From: Bacillus sp. FJAT-29790
Lineage (GTDB): Bacteria; Bacillota; Bacilli; Bacillales; Cytobacillaceae
Direction of reading: 5' to 3'
Assembly (NCBI RefSeq): GCF_019039215.1
Contig: NZ_JAHNZZ010000001.1
Coordinates: forward strand, 3,086,357-3,150,356
DNA length: 64,000 nucleotides
Numbering within the stretch: the first letter of the stretch is position 1; every line of letters begins with the position of its first letter. Made by a program: the position numbers and the translations under genes. The notes under the pieces are model-generated. The model had not been told where the DNA came from. It worked only from the letters and a program-made list of their open reading frames with translations, and did not search any database. Shown piece after piece: positions 38,798-53,700 of this stretch.

Positions 38798-39001
<204 letters not shown>

Positions 39002-39008
39002 TTAGCGA

Positions 39009-39548
39009 TTACTTTTGGAATGGCATTCCAAATTGAGTTAAAAGTTCACGAGCTTCTTCATCAGTATTAGCTGTAGTTACGATAACGATATCCATACCAC
39101 GAACTTTACTTACTTTATCGTAATCGATCTCAGGGAAGATTAACTGCTCTTTTACACCTAGAGTATAGTTCCCACGTCCGTCGAAAGATTTCTTGGAAAT
39201 ACCGCGGAAGTCACGAACACGTGGAAGAGATACAGATACTAACTTATCGAAGAACTCATACATGCGCTCTCCACGTAATGTAACTTTTGCACCGATAGGC
39301 ATACCTTCACGAAGACGGAAACCAGCGATAGAATTTTTCGCACGAGTTACTACTGGTTTTTGACCAGAAAGTAATGCTAATTCTTCTACTGCATTGTCTA
39401 GTGCTTTTGTATTTTGAACAGCATCACCAACACCCATGTTGATAACGATTTTATCAATTTTAGGCACTTGCATAACTGATGTATAGTTAAACTTGCTCAT
39501 AAGAGCAGGAGTAATTTCTTTTGAGAATTTTTCTTTTAGGCGGTTCAC
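39009..39548 (-). CDS. rplE: 50S ribosomal protein L5
   Basis: 179 aa. The loop that contacts the P-site tRNA and the 5S-binding fold are in place ([25 protein letters not shown]). It works with L18 and 5S rRNA in the central protuberance. Confidence 0.97.
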   Translation of the reverse strand: MNRLKEKFSKEITPALMSKFNYTSVMQVPKIDKIVINMGVGDAVQNTKALDNAVEELALLSGQKPVVTRAKNSIAGFRLREGMPIGAKVTLRGERMYEFFDKLVSVSLPRVRDFRGISKKSFDGRGNYTLGVKEQLIFPEIDYDKVSKVRGMDIVIVTTANTDEEARELLTQFGMPFQK

Positions 39549-39574
39549 TTATTGTACCTCCCTTCTTCTTTGGA

Positions 39575-39886
39575 CTATTTATCTAGAACTTCACCGGATT
39601 TTTTTGCTACACGTACTTTTTTGCCATCAACCGTTTTGTAGCCAACACGTGTTGGATTACCAGACTTAGGGTCGACAGGCATAACGTTTGATACATGAAT
39701 CGGAGCCTCTTGGCTAATGATTCCGCCTTGCGGATTCACTTGGGAAGGCTTTGAATGTTTCTTTACAATGTTCACACCTTCAACTAGTACACGACTTTGT
39801 TTAGGGAACGAAGCAAGAATAACACCCGTTTTGCCTTTATCCTTACCAGAGATGACCATAACTTTGTCACCTTTTTTTACATGCAT
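39575..39886 (-). CDS. rplX: 50S ribosomal protein L24
   Basis: 103 aa from the ATG at 39886 ([20 protein letters not shown]), behind AAGGAGGTG; the longer frame is not supported. KOW motif in the N-terminal half. It initiates 50S assembly. Confidence 0.97.
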   Translation of the reverse strand: MHVKKGDKVMVISGKDKGKTGVILASFPKQSRVLVEGVNIVKKHSKPSQVNPQGGIISQEAPIHVSNVMPVDPKSGNPTRVGYKTVDGKKVRVAKKSGEVLDK

Positions 39887-39926
39887 CTGTAAGCACCTCC
39901 TTAAAGGCAATTAGATTGAATTTGAA

Positions 39927-40295
39927 TTATAGAACTTCTGGTGCTAAAGAAATAATTTTCATGAAGTTGCTGTCACGTAGTTCACGAGCAACTGGTCCAA
40001 AGATACGAGTACCACGAGGACCCTTGTCATCACGAATAATTACACATGCATTTTCATCGAAACGAATGTAAGTACCATCATTACGACGTACACCACTTTT
40101 CGTACGAACAACTACTGCTTTAACAATATCACCTTTTTTAACAACGCCACCTGGTGTTGCTTGTTTCACTGTACAAACGATGATATCACCGATATTAGCG
40201 TACTTGCGGCCAGTGCCTCCAAGAACTTTAATTGTAAGTACTTCACGAGCACCAGAGTTGTCAGCAACTTTTAAACGTGATTCTTGTTGAATCAT
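39927..40295 (-). CDS. rplN: 50S ribosomal protein L14
   Basis: 122 aa, [20 protein letters not shown] start. It forms intersubunit bridges with 16S rRNA. Confidence 0.97.
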   Translation of the reverse strand: MIQQESRLKVADNSGAREVLTIKVLGGTGRKYANIGDIIVCTVKQATPGGVVKKGDIVKAVVVRTKSGVRRNDGTYIRFDENACVIIRDDKGPRGTRIFGPVARELRDSNFMKIISLAPEVL

Positions 40296-40335
40296 GTGTG
40301 TAACCTCCCTTCGGAATCAAACTTTTTCCGAACCA

Positions 40336-40599
40336 TTAGATAATTACTGCTTTTTCTACTACTTCTACAAGACGGAAGCGTTTTGTCGCAGAAAGCGGAC
40401 GAGTTTCCATAATACGGACAACATCCCCAGTTTTCGCTATGTTTTGCTCATCATGAGCCTTGAATTTTTTAGAGTACTTAACGCGTTTACCATATAAAGG
40501 GTGCTTTTTATGTGTTTCAACAAGGACAGTAACAGTCTTATCCATTTTGTCGGAAACTACACGCCCAGTGTAAACTTTGCGTTGGTTGCGTTCACTCAT
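40336..40599 (-). CDS. rpsQ: 30S ribosomal protein S17
   Basis: 87 aa, OB fold ([21 protein letters not shown]). It binds 16S rRNA in the body of the 30S early in assembly. Confidence 0.97.
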   Translation of the reverse strand: MSERNQRKVYTGRVVSDKMDKTVTVLVETHKKHPLYGKRVKYSKKFKAHDEQNIAKTGDVVRIMETRPLSATKRFRLVEVVEKAVII

Positions 40600-40620
40600 T
40601 GTGCGAACCTCCTCTCACTA

Positions 40621-41245
<625 letters not shown>

Positions 41246-41246
41246 A

Positions 41247-42263
<1,017 letters not shown>

Positions 42264-42266
42264 TCA

Positions 42267-42545
42267 TTAACGTCTTGTTTTCTTATCATCATTGCCATGG
42301 CCTTTGTATGCACGTGTTGGAGCGAATTCTCCAAGCTTGTGGCCTACCATGTCTTCAGTGACATATACAGGTACGTGTTTACGACCATCATAAACAGCAA
42401 CTGTGTGTCCGATGAATTGCGGGAAGATCGTAGAACGGCGAGACCAAGTTTTGATCACTTGTTTACCATCTGTTTCATTTAGCTTTTCGATCTTTGTCAT
42501 TAAATGTTCATCAACAAAAGGTCCTTTTTTTAAGCTGCGACCCAT
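42267..42545 (-). CDS. rpsS: 30S ribosomal protein S19
   Basis: 92 aa, [19 protein letters not shown] start. It pairs with S13 in the 30S head. Confidence 0.97.
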   Translation of the reverse strand: MGRSLKKGPFVDEHLMTKIEKLNETDGKQVIKTWSRRSTIFPQFIGHTVAVYDGRKHVPVYVTEDMVGHKLGEFAPTRAYKGHGNDDKKTRR

Positions 42546-42605
42546 GATTGAACCTCCCTTCGTGATTGTTCTACGGTTCGATTGGGGAACCGTAGGGCAA
42601 TCCCG

Positions 42606-43436
42606 TTATTTTTTACGACGACGTACAATGAATTTATCCGACTTGTTTGTCTTTTTGCGTGTTTTGAATCCAAGAGTTGGTTTGCCCCAAGGAGTCATTG
42701 GAGACTTACGTCCAATTGGTGAACGGCCTTCCCCACCACCGTGCGGGTGATCGTTAGGGTTCATTACAGATCCACGAACTGCTGGGCGCTTACCTAACCA
42801 ACGAGAACGTCCTGCTTTACCAATTTTGATTAGTTCATGTTGTTCATTACCAACTTGACCGATAGTAGCGCGGCAAGTAGCAAGAATCATACGAACCTCT
42901 CCGGAGTTTAGACGAACTAGTACGTATTTGCCTTCTTTACCAAGGACTTGTGCAGATGTTCCTGCAGAACGTACTAATTGACCGCCTTTTTCTGGCTTTA
43001 GTTCGATATTATGGACAACTGTACCTACTGGAATATTTACCAATGGCAATGCGTTACCCACTTTAATATCTGCTTCTGGTCCAGACATTACTTCCATGCC
43101 CACTTCAAGGTTCTTTGGAGCTAGAATATAACGCTTTTCACCGTCTACATAGTTGATTAAGGCAATTCTTGCTGAACGGTTTGGATCATATTCGATCGTA
43201 GCAACGCGTCCTGGAATGCCATCTTTGTTACGTTTAAAATCAATAATACGATACTGGCGTTTATGACCGCCGGCTTGATGACGAACAGTTATTTTACCTT
43301 GGTTGTTGCGGCCTGCTTTTTTCTTCAATGGTGCTAACAGTGACTTTTCCGGTCTATCAGTAGTGATTTCCTCGAAAGTGGAGACTGTCATTCCGCGACG
43401 ACCATTAGAGGTAGGTTTATACTTTTTAATCGCCAT
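42606..43436 (-). CDS. rplB: 50S ribosomal protein L2
   Basis: 276 aa with the C-terminal [23 protein letters not shown] block, whose His is implicated in peptidyl transferase function, and the RNA-binding OB/SH3 pair. It is needed for 50S assembly and subunit joining. Confidence 0.97.
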   Translation of the reverse strand: MAIKKYKPTSNGRRGMTVSTFEEITTDRPEKSLLAPLKKKAGRNNQGKITVRHQAGGHKRQYRIIDFKRNKDGIPGRVATIEYDPNRSARIALINYVDGEKRYILAPKNLEVGMEVMSGPEADIKVGNALPLVNIPVGTVVHNIELKPEKGGQLVRSAGTSAQVLGKEGKYVLVRLNSGEVRMILATCRATIGQVGNEQHELIKIGKAGRSRWLGKRPAVRGSVMNPNDHPHGGGEGRSPIGRKSPMTPWGKPTLGFKTRKKTNKSDKFIVRRRKK

Positions 43437-43461
43437 TTCTTTTCCCTCCTCTTCTTAAATA

Positions 43462-43746
43462 TTAAGCTTCAAAGAATTCAATTTCTTTGCTATCAGCAGT
43501 TAATTTCACAATTGCTTTACGACGTTTATTTGTGTATCCGCCGAATTTACCCATACGTTTGAATTTACCTTTGTAGTTCATGACATTAACTTTCTCAACT
43601 TTAACACCGAAGATTGTTTCGACAGCATCTTTAACTTGAGTTTTATTAGCTCTAACGTCAACTTCAAACGTATATTTTTTGTCAGCCATAAAATCAGTAG
43701 AACGTTCAGTAATCACGGGGCGCTTAATGATATCGCGTGCATCCAT
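43462..43746 (-). CDS. rplW: 50S ribosomal protein L23
   Basis: 94 aa, [20 protein letters not shown] start. It is the main docking site for trigger factor and SRP at the tunnel exit. The start overlaps the rplD stop (TAATG). Confidence 0.97.
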   Translation of the reverse strand: MDARDIIKRPVITERSTDFMADKKYTFEVDVRANKTQVKDAVETIFGVKVEKVNVMNYKGKFKRMGKFGGYTNKRRKAIVKLTADSKEIEFFEA

Positions 43747-44369
43747 TATGCAAGCACCTCCTCTACTTTTTCGACCGCTGCTTTCGTCATGATTAATTTA
43801 TCATGATTTAAAACATCCAGAACATTGATTCCAGAAGCAGAAACAACAGTTACACCAGGAATATTACGAGCAGATAATGCTACGTTTTCATCTAGGTCAG
43901 CTGTTACAATTAGTGCTTTTGAATCAACAGAAAGGCCTTTTAAGACACCTTTAAAGTCTTTTGTTTTTGGAGTTTCGAAAGCAAGGCTTTCTAATACTAA
44001 GATATTTTCTTCTAGTGCTTTAGAAGATAACGCTGATTTAATAGCTAAACGACGTACCTTTTTAGGCATTTTATAGCTGTAGCTGCGAGGTACCGGACCA
44101 AACACTGTACCGCCTCCACGCCATTGTGGGGAACGGATAGAACCTTGACGAGCACGGCCAGTTCCTTTTTGACGCCACGGTTTACGTCCGCCGCCTGCTA
44201 CTTCAGAACGAATTTTTGTTTTATGAGTTCCTTGACGTAAAGAAGCTCTTTGCATAACAACTGCTTCGAATAACACATGGTTGTTAGGCTCAATCCCAAA
44301 GACAGTATCATTCAGTTCGATTTCACCAACTTTAGATCCACTTTGGTTAAACAACGCTACTTTCGGCAT
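43746..44369 (-). CDS. rplD: 50S ribosomal protein L4
   Basis: 207 aa with the long tunnel loop ([25 protein letters not shown]) intact. In E. coli L4 also represses the S10 operon; whether it does so here is not shown. Confidence 0.97.
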   Translation of the reverse strand: MPKVALFNQSGSKVGEIELNDTVFGIEPNNHVLFEAVVMQRASLRQGTHKTKIRSEVAGGGRKPWRQKGTGRARQGSIRSPQWRGGGTVFGPVPRSYSYKMPKKVRRLAIKSALSSKALEENILVLESLAFETPKTKDFKGVLKGLSVDSKALIVTADLDENVALSARNIPGVTVVSASGINVLDVLNHDKLIMTKAAVEKVEEVLA

Positions 44370-44396
44370 TCTAATTTCCTCCTTTCTGACTTAATA

Positions 44397-45023
44397 CTAT
44401 GCTTTAATCGCACTTTTGATTTTTAGTAATGCTTTTTTAGGACCAGGTACGTTCCCTTTAATTAGAAGTAAGTTGCGTTCAACGTCAACTTTTACAATTT
44501 CAAGGTTTTGAACCGTAACTTGCTCTCCGCCCATACGTCCAGGTAATAATTTACCTTTAAATACACGGTTTGGAGCGACAGGACCCATTGAACCAGGGCG
44601 ACGGTGGTAACGTGAACCGTGTGTCATTGGTCCGCGTGATTGTCCGTGGCGCTTGATTGCACCTTGGAAACCTTTCCCTTTTGAAACTCCTGTTACATCC
44701 ACAGTTTCGCCCGCTGCGAACATATCAACTTTGACTTCTTGACCAACTTCATATTCTCCTAAATTAGCACCGCGCAATTCGCGTACGAAGCGCTTAGGAG
44801 CAGTGTTAGCTTTTGCAACATGTCCTTTTTCAGGTTTGTTAGACAGCTTTTCACGTTTGTCTTCGAATCCAATTTGGATTGCTTCATAGCCATCAGTTTC
44901 AACTGATTTCTTCTGAAGAACTACGTTAGCAGCAGCCTCAACTACTGTTACCGGAATTAATTCTCCGTTTTCAGCAAACACTTGAGTCATACCAATCTTT
45001 CTTCCTAAGATTCCTTTGGTCAT
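44397..45023 (-). CDS. rplC: 50S ribosomal protein L3
   Basis: 208 aa from the ATG at 45023 ([16 protein letters not shown]), behind AGGAGGTGTGA; the ATG 9 nt earlier overlaps that site. The loop [11 protein letters not shown] approaches the peptidyl transferase centre. Confidence 0.97.
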   Translation of the reverse strand: MTKGILGRKIGMTQVFAENGELIPVTVVEAAANVVLQKKSVETDGYEAIQIGFEDKREKLSNKPEKGHVAKANTAPKRFVRELRGANLGEYEVGQEVKVDMFAAGETVDVTGVSKGKGFQGAIKRHGQSRGPMTHGSRYHRRPGSMGPVAPNRVFKGKLLPGRMGGEQVTVQNLEIVKVDVERNLLLIKGNVPGPKKALLKIKSAIKA

Positions 45024-45065
45024 TTCAGTCACACCTCCTAGATTAGTTTAGTAAAATTTATTTCA

Positions 45066-45413
<348 letters not shown>

Positions 45414-45426
45414 TCAGTGAAAATTT

Positions 45427-45463
45427 CCCACACACTCGCCATGGCAAAGCGGCCGGGTGTGTC
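45427..45463 (-). promoter_or_regulatory. S10 operon leader hairpin
   Basis: An imperfect stem ACACACCCGGCC ... GGCGAGTGTGTGG in the rpsJ 5' untranslated region, without a U-run. It could be an autoregulatory or stabilising structure. Confidence 0.4.
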
Positions 45464-45505
45464 AGCAACCTTTCACATCATCGCAGTCAAAGACCAACAT
45501 TGTCT

Positions 45506-45534
45506 ATTATAAAGAAATCACAATCAAAATGCAA
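45506..45534 (-). promoter_or_regulatory. S10 operon promoter
   Basis: Minus strand TTGCAT (45534-45529), 17-nt spacer, TATAAT (45511-45506). The rest of the gap, 45535-45763, is A/T rich with no gene. Confidence 0.8.
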
Positions 45535-45763
45535 CATCTTTCTTCTAATTTCTTTATGTTTGTAACCACTCGTATTATTATAGCGACTTCATTAGCAATA
45601 TTCAAGTATCACTTTGTATATCCAGATATTTCACTTCATTTACATGAAATACAATCCCTAATATACAACATTCATTTTATTGATTTATAGGGATAGTATT
45701 CTAATAGAAGATACTAGCTCTTATCGTATAAGTAAAACAATTTATCAAACCATCCTTGAAAAT

Positions 45764-45803
45764 AAAAAGGCCCAAGTGGATCGTCATCCACTTGGGCCTT
45801 TTT
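45764..45803. terminator. str operon terminator after tuf
   Basis: A perfect 12-bp stem GGCCCAAGTGGA/TCCACTTGGGCC with a 6-nt loop, flanked by A5 and T5. Confidence 0.95.
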
Positions 45804-45817
45804 ATATAAATAATTAA

Positions 45818-47005
45818 TTACTCAGTGATTGTAGCAACAACGCCAGCGCCTACAGTACGTCCACCCTCACGGATTGAGAATTTTGTACCTTCTTCGATAG
45901 CGATTGGAGCGATAAGCTCAACAGTCATTTCAATGTTATCTCCAGGCATAACCATTTCTACGCCTTCAGGAAGATTACAAATACCAGTTACATCAGTTGT
46001 ACGGAAGTAGAACTGTGGGCGGTAGTTTGTGAAGAATGGAGTATGACGTCCACCCTCTTCTTTAGATAACACGTAAACTTCAGCTTTGAACTTCGTGTGT
46101 TGTGTAATTGATTTTGGTTTTGCTAAAACTTGTCCACGTTGGATATCATCTCTTGAAACCCCACGAAGAAGAGCACCAATGTTGTCTCCAGCTTCAGCGT
46201 AATCTAGTAATTTACGGAACATTTCAACACCAGTTACAGTTGTTGATTTTGGCTCTTCAGTCATACCGATGATGTCAATAACGTCACCGACTTTAACTTG
46301 TCCACGCTCAACACGTCCTGTTGCAACTGTTCCACGTCCAGTGATTGAGAATACATCCTCAACTGGCATCATGAATGGTTTGTCTGTGTCACGAGTTGGG
46401 TTTGGAACGTACTCGTCAACAGCAGCCATAAGCTCAAGAACTTTTTCTTCCCATTCAGGTTCGCCTTCAAGAGCTTTAAGAGCAGAACCTTTAACAACTG
46501 GAATGTCATCGCCAGGGAATTCATATTCTGATAATAGATCACGAATTTCCATTTCTACTAATTCAAGTAGCTCTTCATCGTCTACCATGTCACATTTGTT
46601 CATAAATACAACAAGGAAAGGTACACCTACTTGACGAGAAAGAAGGATGTGCTCACGTGTTTGTGGCATTGGGCCATCAGCAGCAGAAACTACTAGGATT
46701 CCGCCGTCCATTTGTGCAGCACCAGTGATCATATTTTTAACGTAGTCAGCATGTCCTGGGCAGTCAACGTGTGCATAGTGACGGTTTGCAGTTTCATACT
46801 CTACGTGAGAAGTTGAGATTGTGATTCCACGCTCTTTTTCTTCAGGAGCCGCGTCAATTTGGTCATATCCGCGTGCTTCTCCGCCACCAGCTTTTGCAAG
46901 AACAGTAGTGATAGCAGCTGTTAAAGTTGTTTTACCATGGTCAACGTGTCCAATTGTACCAATGTTAACATGGGGTTTTGTACGGTCGAATTTAGCTTTT
47001 GCCAT
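45818..47005 (-). CDS. tuf: elongation factor Tu
   Basis: 395 aa. It is a GTPase that delivers aminoacyl-tRNA to the ribosome. G motifs GHVDHGKTT (19-27), DCPGH and NKCDM are intact, followed by the two beta-barrel domains ending VATITE. It has its own promoter and a 5' hairpin, downstream of fusA. AAAGGAGG precedes the ATG. Confidence 0.98.
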   Translation of the reverse strand: MAKAKFDRTKPHVNIGTIGHVDHGKTTLTAAITTVLAKAGGGEARGYDQIDAAPEEKERGITISTSHVEYETANRHYAHVDCPGHADYVKNMITGAAQMDGGILVVSAADGPMPQTREHILLSRQVGVPFLVVFMNKCDMVDDEELLELVEMEIRDLLSEYEFPGDDIPVVKGSALKALEGEPEWEEKVLELMAAVDEYVPNPTRDTDKPFMMPVEDVFSITGRGTVATGRVERGQVKVGDVIDIIGMTEEPKSTTVTGVEMFRKLLDYAEAGDNIGALLRGVSRDDIQRGQVLAKPKSITQHTKFKAEVYVLSKEEGGRHTPFFTNYRPQFYFRTTDVTGICNLPEGVEMVMPGDNIEMTVELIAPIAIEEGTKFSIREGGRTVGAGVVATITE

Positions 47006-47051
47006 TAGGAAAATCCTCCTTTAAATTATAAAAATTAAGTATTTTTTAATT

Positions 47052-47078
47052 GCTGCAGGAAGGAGACCTCCCTGCAGC
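47052..47078 (-). promoter_or_regulatory. hairpin in the tuf leader
   Basis: GCTGCAGG and CCTGCAGC, 8 bp perfect with an inner AGG/CCT, between the tuf promoter and its ribosome binding site. There is no U-run, so a stabiliser or processing site is more likely than a terminator. Confidence 0.5.
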
Positions 47079-47097
47079 TTCATTGCCTACATTAGTA

Positions 47098-47126
47098 GTT
47101 ATACTGTATTCATAAGGTGAAATCAA
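47098..47126 (-). promoter_or_regulatory. tuf promoter
   Basis: Minus strand TTGATT (47126-47121), 17-nt spacer, TATAAC (47103-47098). It lies at the fusA stop codon and would give tuf extra transcription beyond the str operon. Confidence 0.6.
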
Positions 47127-49205
47127 TTATTCACCTTTATTTTTTTTGATAATTTCTTCTGAAATTGATTTTGGCACTTCTTCGTAGTGATCGAAAACCA
47201 TTGAGAATACTCCACGACCTTGTGTGCTAGAACGCAGGGAAGTAGCATATCCAAACATTTCAGAAAGTGGAACTGTCGCACGGACAACTTGAGCGTTACC
47301 GCGAGCTTCCATTCCTTCTACACGACCACGACGGGAAGTGATGTTACCCATAATATCGCCTAAGTATTCTTCAGGCATAATTACTTCTACCTTCATAACT
47401 GGCTCTAGAATTACTGGGCTACATTTTGATGCAGCGTTTTTAAGCGCCATAGAAGCAGCGATTTTGAACGCCATTTCAGATGAGTCAACATCATGGTAAG
47501 ATCCATCGAACAATCTAGCTTTAATATCAACTAACGGATAACCAGCAAGAACTCCTCTATCAAGAGCATCTTCTAAACCAGCTTGTACAGCAGGAATGTA
47601 TTCACGAGGAACTACCCCACCGACGATTCCGTTTTCGAATTCAAAACCTTTTCCTTCTTCGTTTGGAGAGAACTCAATCCAAACGTGTCCGAATTGTCCG
47701 CGTCCACCTGATTGACGTGCGAATTTACCTTCAACTGATGCTGAACCACGGAAAGTTTCACGATATGCAACTTGAGGTGCACCAACGTTTGCTTCCACTT
47801 TAAATTCACGACGCATACGGTCAACTAAAATATCTAAGTGAAGTTCACCCATACCAGCAATGATAACTTGACCTGTTTCTTGGTCAGTATGTGCACGGAA
47901 TGTAGGATCTTCTTCTTGTAGTTTTTGTAGAGCTGTAGACAGCTTATCTTGGTCAGCTTTTGATTTAGGCTCAATAGATAACTGGATAACTGGTTCTGGG
48001 AACTCCATAGATTCTAGGATAACGAGCTCTTTCTCGTCACATAGTGTATCTCCAGTTGTCGTATCTTTAAGACCTACCGCTGCTGCGATATCTCCTGCGT
48101 GTACAATTGAAATCTCTTCACGGGAGTTAGCATGCATTTGTAGGATACGTCCTACACGTTCACGCTTTCCTTTAGTTGAGTTTTTTACATAAGAACCGGA
48201 GTTCAATGTACCAGAGTATACACGGAAGAATGTTAGCTTACCTACGAAAGGATCCGTCATTACTTTAAATGCAAGTGCAGAGAATGGCGCGTCGTCACTT
48301 GAAGGACGAGTTGTTTCTTCTTCAGTATCTGGGTTGACACCTTTGATCGCAGGTACGTCAGTCGGAGCTGGAAGGTACGCGATCGCTGCATCAAGCATCT
48401 TTTGGACACCTTTGTTTTTGAAAGCAGTTCCACACATTACTGGATAAAATTCAACGCTTAAAGTACCTTTACGAATAGCTGCTTTTAGCTCTTCTTTAGT
48501 GATTTCTTCACCACCAAGATACTTTTCCATTAAATCTTCATCAAATTCTGATACTGCTTCAATTAATTTTTCACGGTATTCTTCGGCTTGAGCTTTATAT
48601 TCTTCTGGGATTTCTCCCTCTACCATATCTGTTCCAAGGTCATTGTTATAAATCGTAGCATTCATTTCAACTAAATCGATGATGCCTTTGAATTGATCCT
48701 CAGCACCGATCGGTAATTGAATTGCAGCTGCATTCGCTTGTAAACGGTCATGAAGCGTTTTGATAGAATATAAGAAATCCGCACCGATTTTATCCATTTT
48801 GTTAACAAAAACAATACGAGGTACGCCGTAAGTTGTTGCTTGGCGCCAAACTGTTTCTGTTTGTGGTTCAACACCTGATTGAGCATCAAGCACTGTAACA
48901 GCACCATCAAGTACACGAAGTGAACGTTCAACTTCTACCGTAAAGTCTACGTGTCCTGGTGTATCGATGATATTAACGCGGTGACCTTTCCATTGTGCAG
49001 TCGTTGCTGCAGATGTAATTGTGATTCCGCGTTCTTGTTCTTGCTCCATCCAGTCCATCTGAGCTCCACCTTCGTGTGTTTCACCGATTTTGTGGATTTT
49101 CCCAGTGTAGTAAAGGATACGCTCAGTTGTTGTTGTTTTACCAGCATCGATGTGAGCCATGATACCGATATTACGAGTATTTTCTAAGGAGAACTCTCTT
49201 GCCAT
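47127..49205 (-). CDS. fusA: elongation factor G
   Basis: 692 aa. It is the translocation GTPase, domains [11 protein letters not shown] (P-loop), DTPGHVDF and NKMDK are present, and FRVYSG and the domain IV tip follow. AAGGAG precedes the ATG. Third gene of the rpsL-rpsG-fusA-tuf operon. Confidence 0.98.
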   Translation of the reverse strand: MAREFSLENTRNIGIMAHIDAGKTTTTERILYYTGKIHKIGETHEGGAQMDWMEQEQERGITITSAATTAQWKGHRVNIIDTPGHVDFTVEVERSLRVLDGAVTVLDAQSGVEPQTETVWRQATTYGVPRIVFVNKMDKIGADFLYSIKTLHDRLQANAAAIQLPIGAEDQFKGIIDLVEMNATIYNNDLGTDMVEGEIPEEYKAQAEEYREKLIEAVSEFDEDLMEKYLGGEEITKEELKAAIRKGTLSVEFYPVMCGTAFKNKGVQKMLDAAIAYLPAPTDVPAIKGVNPDTEEETTRPSSDDAPFSALAFKVMTDPFVGKLTFFRVYSGTLNSGSYVKNSTKGKRERVGRILQMHANSREEISIVHAGDIAAAVGLKDTTTGDTLCDEKELVILESMEFPEPVIQLSIEPKSKADQDKLSTALQKLQEEDPTFRAHTDQETGQVIIAGMGELHLDILVDRMRREFKVEANVGAPQVAYRETFRGSASVEGKFARQSGGRGQFGHVWIEFSPNEEGKGFEFENGIVGGVVPREYIPAVQAGLEDALDRGVLAGYPLVDIKARLFDGSYHDVDSSEMAFKIAASMALKNAASKCSPVILEPVMKVEVIMPEEYLGDIMGNITSRRGRVEGMEARGNAQVVRATVPLSEMFGYATSLRSSTQGRGVFSMVFDHYEEVPKSISEEIIKKNKGE

Positions 49206-49256
49206 TGGGTCTTTCTCCTTCCTAGTATGAGTGTTATTTTATTTAGAATGTGAATC

Positions 49257-49727
49257 CTACCAGCGATAGTGAGCAAACGCTTTGTTCGCTTCCGCCATTT
49301 TATGTGTATCTTCACGCTTCTTAACAGATGCGCCAGAGTTGTTAGCAGCATCTAGAATTTCATGTGCTAAACGTTCTTCCATCGTTTTCTCTCCACGAAG
49401 ACGAGAATAGTTTACTAACCAGCGAAGACCAAGAGTTGTACGGCGATCAGGACGCACCTCAACTGGTACTTGATAGTTAGCTCCACCAACACGGCGTGCT
49501 CTTACTTCAAGTACAGGCATGATGTTTTTAAGCGCTTGATCGAATACTTCCATTGGCTCTTTGCCAGTACGCTCACTAATGATATCAAATGCAGAGTATA
49601 GAATAGCTTGTGATTTACCTCTTTTACCGTCAGTCATCATTTTATTGATTAACTTACTGACAAGCTTTGAATTGTAAATCGGATCCGGCAATACGTCTCT
49701 TTTTGCTACAGGACCTTTACGTGGCAT
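49257..49727 (-). CDS. rpsG: 30S ribosomal protein S7
   Basis: 156 aa, [20 protein letters not shown] start. It organises the 30S head and borders the E site. Confidence 0.97.
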   Translation of the reverse strand: MPRKGPVAKRDVLPDPIYNSKLVSKLINKMMTDGKRGKSQAILYSAFDIISERTGKEPMEVFDQALKNIMPVLEVRARRVGGANYQVPVEVRPDRRTTLGLRWLVNYSRLRGEKTMEERLAHEILDAANNSGASVKKREDTHKMAEANKAFAHYRW

Positions 49728-49772
49728 ATTGTTTCCTCCTTTCGGAAATTCTTTTCTTTTATTGTTTAATTA

Positions 49773-50195
49773 TTATTTTTTAGGAGCTTTTGGTCTCTTC
49801 GCTCCGTATTTAGAACGAGATTGCATACGGTTGTTAACACCAGCAGTATCTAATGCTCCACGAACGATGTGGTAACGTACCCCCGGTAAGTCTTTTACAC
49901 GACCGCCGCGGATTAATACAACGCTATGCTCTTGCAGGTTGTGGCCGATACCAGGAATATAAGCATTGACCTCGATCCCATTAGATAAACGAACACGTGC
50001 ATATTTACGTAATGCTGAGTTCGGTTTTTTCGGAGTCATAGTACCAACACGAGTACATACACCGCGCTTTTGTGGTGATGAAACATTAGTTTGTGCCTTT
50101 TTGAAGCTGTTATAACCTTTGTTAAGCGCAGGTGAGTTCGACTTCTCCTTAAGAGATTTACGAGGCTTGCGCACTAATTGGTTAATTGTAGGCAT
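49773..50195 (-). CDS. rpsL: 30S ribosomal protein S12
   Basis: 140 aa. The decoding loops [13 protein letters not shown] and [14 protein letters not shown] are wild type at the usual streptomycin-resistance positions. First ribosomal gene of the str operon. Confidence 0.97.
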   Translation of the reverse strand: MPTINQLVRKPRKSLKEKSNSPALNKGYNSFKKAQTNVSSPQKRGVCTRVGTMTPKKPNSALRKYARVRLSNGIEVNAYIPGIGHNLQEHSVVLIRGGRVKDLPGVRYHIVRGALDTAGVNNRMQSRSKYGAKRPKAPKK

Positions 50196-50296
50196 GTGAT
50201 TGTCCTCCCTTCATATTTGTTAAGCCCACACATCCAGGTGGTTCATTTTGATGCAAAAAACAAAGTCTTTGCAGATCGATTCTACAAAAACAGTTT

Positions 50297-50545
50297 TTAA
50301 ATAGTAATTGCAACAGCTGCTGCACCTACTTCTATGCCGCATACTTTTCCAAGTTTTTTCATTGAATCAACATATACGACCGGAACGTTTACTTCAGCTG
50401 CTGTATCCGCCACTTTCGCTATCACCTTTTGGTCAGCGTCCCTAGCGATTACAACTTCTTTTATTGTTCCTAGTTTCAGAGCCTTCACTGTTTGCTTCGT
50501 TCCTATTATAAAACCTTTTGCCTGTAATACTTTTTCATAAGACAT
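50297..50545 (-). CDS. rplGB: L7Ae-family kink-turn binding protein YbxF
   Basis: 82 aa, single L7Ae/L30e domain ([29 protein letters not shown]). B. subtilis YbxF binds kink-turn RNAs and ribosomes, but its role is not settled. It lies between rpoC and rpsL as usual, with a good upstream ribosome binding site. Confidence 0.93.
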   Translation of the reverse strand: MSYEKVLQAKGFIIGTKQTVKALKLGTIKEVVIARDADQKVIAKVADTAAEVNVPVVYVDSMKKLGKVCGIEVGAAAVAITI

Positions 50546-50657
50546 GAATAACTTCCTCCAAAGTATCCAGCGAATAGGAGCACCTTTGCTATATTAACAT
50601 CTTCTTTTTTCGATGTCAACAAGCAATGCAATTATTTTATGTTTATTTTTTAAAAAC

Positions 50658-50694
50658 GAGGTGCTTACTTGGCTTATCGACAAGCAAGCACCTC
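50658..50694 (-). terminator. rpoBC terminator
   Basis: Minus strand GAGGTGCTTGCTTG, 9-nt loop, CAAGTAAGCACCTC (one mismatch) followed by GTTTTTAAAAAA, 11 nt after the rpoC stop. Confidence 0.8.
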
Positions 50695-50704
50695 AGAATG
50701 GAAA

Positions 50705-53700
50705 TTATTCTACTGTCACTGTATCTAAAGTTGCCTCTTCATTTGTGAAAGGCTCGGCTCTTCGATAACGTTGCATTCCTGTTCCAGCAGGAACAAGTTT
50801 ACCGATAATGACATTTTCCTTTAATCCTAATAACTCATCACGTTTTCCTTTAATAGCTGCATCCGTAAGAACTCTTGTTGTTTCTTGGAAAGATGCTGCA
50901 GATAAGAAGGAATCTGTTTCCAGTGAAGCTTTCGTGATCCCCAGCAATACAGGGCGACCCGTTGCAGGTAATTTACCAGCAAGGAGAGCTTTTTCGTTCG
51001 CATCTGTAAATTGATGGATATCAAGCAGCGTGCCTGGAAGCACATCTGTTTCAGCCGCATCAATTACACGTACTTTACGAAGCATTTGACGAACCATAAC
51101 TTCGATATGCTTGTCGCCGATTTCTACCCCTTGCATGCGGTAGACTTTTTGTACTTCGCGCAATAAGTATTCTTGAACGGCAGTAACGTCTTTTACTTTG
51201 ATTAATTCTTTTGGATCAATCGATCCCTCTGTTAATACCTCACCACGATCTACATGATCGTTCACAGCTACCTTAAGACGGGCTGTGTATGGCGCAGTAT
51301 AAGTGCGGGTTTCCACTTCGCCTTGGACAACAATTTCATGCTGACGGTCGCGACCTTCGTTAATCCCGACAACTACACCCTCTATTTCAGTTATGACTGC
51401 CTGACCTTTCGGGTTACGAGCTTCAAACAGTTCTTGGATACGCGGCAAACCTTGTGTAATATCGTCCCCAGCAACTCCACCTGTATGGAATGTACGCATT
51501 GTTAACTGCGTACCTGGTTCACCGATTGACTGGGCTGCGATAATACCAACTGCCTCGCCTACCTCTACTTCCTGTCCAGTTGCAAGGTTTCGACCGTAAC
51601 ATTTTTTACACACGCCATGGCGAGTGTTACAAGTAAATGCCGAACGAATCCACACTTCTTCAATTTTTGCTTCAATAACCTTTTCGGCTAGATCTTCTGT
51701 AAATAAGCCGTTTTCAGGCACAATTACTTCTTTTGTTTCCGGATGCTTGACTGCTCTTCTAGCATAGCGGCCGATCAGACGCTCTTCTAGGGTTTCAATC
51801 ACCTCAGTACCATCCTTCAACGAACCAATTAGAAGGCCACGGTCTGTTCCACAATCATCTTCACGAACAATTACATCTTGGGCAACGTCTACTAAACGTC
51901 GAGTTAAATAACCAGAGTCAGCTGTTTTCAAGGCTGTATCAGCAAGTCCTTTACGGGCACCGTGAGTGGATATAAAGTACTCCAACACGGTTAAACCTTC
52001 ACGGAAGCTAGATTTAATCGGCAACTCAATAATCCGTCCTGCCGGGTTAGCCATGAGTCCGCGCATACCTGCTAACTGCGTAAAGTTAGATGCGTTACCA
52101 CGGGCACCTGAATCACTCATCATAAAGATTGGGTTATATATATCAAGAGATTTCATCAGCTTCTCTTGAATAATGTCTTTTGCAGCACTCCAAATTGTGA
52201 TAACACGATCATAGCGCTCATCTTCAGTAATAAGACCACGTCTAAATTGCTTTAAGACATTATCAACCTTGGATTGAGCGTCTTGAATGATTTGTTCTTT
52301 TTCGCCTAATACAACAATGTCAGCAACCCCAACTGTAATACCGGCTTTAGTAGAGTATTTGAATCCAAGGTCTTTCATGCGGTCAAGCATTTTTGATGTT
52401 TCAGTAATTTTGTAACGTTTAAATACTTCCGCAATAATATTACCAAGGATTTTCTTCTTAAATGGATCCACTAACGGCATTTCTTGAATAACAGGTAGCA
52501 CTTCTGTACCCTTCTCAATAAAATACTGCTCCGGTGTTTCCTCTTCAAGATTCCGTCTCGTAGGTTCATTTATATATGGGAACGACGCAGGTAAAATCTC
52601 ATTAAATATTAGCTTACCTACCGTTGTTATTAAAAGCTTTTGATTTTGTTCAGCAGTAAACGCCTGGTTGTTTAAAGATCCGGCATGAATAGCAACTCGC
52701 GTATGCAAATGCACATAGCCGTTTTGATAAGCTAGTATCGCTTCATTCGTATCTTTAAATACCATCCCTTCGCCAACAGCGCCCTCTTTTTCCAATGTTA
52801 AGTAGTAGTTTCCTAATACCATGTCTTGGGAAGGAGTAACAACTGGCTTTCCATCTTTCGGGTTCAAGATATTTTGAGCAGCAAGCATCAATAGTCGCGC
52901 TTCTGCTTGCGCTTCAGATGATAAAGGTACATGGACCGCCATTTGGTCTCCATCAAAGTCAGCGTTGTATGCTGTACAAACAAGCGGATGGAGTCGAATC
53001 GCACGGCCTTCTACTAATGTTGGTTCAAACGCCTGGATGCCAAGTCTATGCAAAGTAGGGGCACGGTTCAGAAGAACTGGATGCTCCTTAATGACATTTT
53101 CTAAAACGTCCCAAACCTCTGGCTGAACTCTTTCAATTTTACGTTTAGCCGATTTAATGTTGTGTGCCAATCCTTTTTCAACTAATTCTTTCATTACGAA
53201 TGGTTTAAATAGCTCTAACGCCATTTCTTTAGGAAGCCCACACTGATACATTTTTAAATTCGGTCCTACGACAATAACTGAACGGCCTGAGTAGTCAACA
53301 CGCTTTCCAAGCAAGTTTTGGCGGAAACGGCCTTGCTTACCTTTAAGCATGTGGGACAGTGATTTTAATGGGCGATTTCCAGGTCCTGTAACAGGACGTC
53401 CGCGACGGCCATTATCAATTAACGCATCTACCGCTTCTTGGAGCATGCGTTTTTCATTTTGAACAATGATGCTTGGCGCACCAAGATCTAATAATCGTTT
53501 CAAACGGTTGTTCCGGTTAATAACACGGCGATATAGATCATTGAGATCTGATGTTGCGAACCGTCCGCCATCCAGTTGAACCATTGGTCTAAGCTCCGGA
53601 GGAATAACAGGAAGGACATCAAGAATCATCCAAGAAGGTTCATTACCAGATCCCCGGAATGCTTCCAATACTTCCAAACGCTTAATTGCCCGCGTTCTTC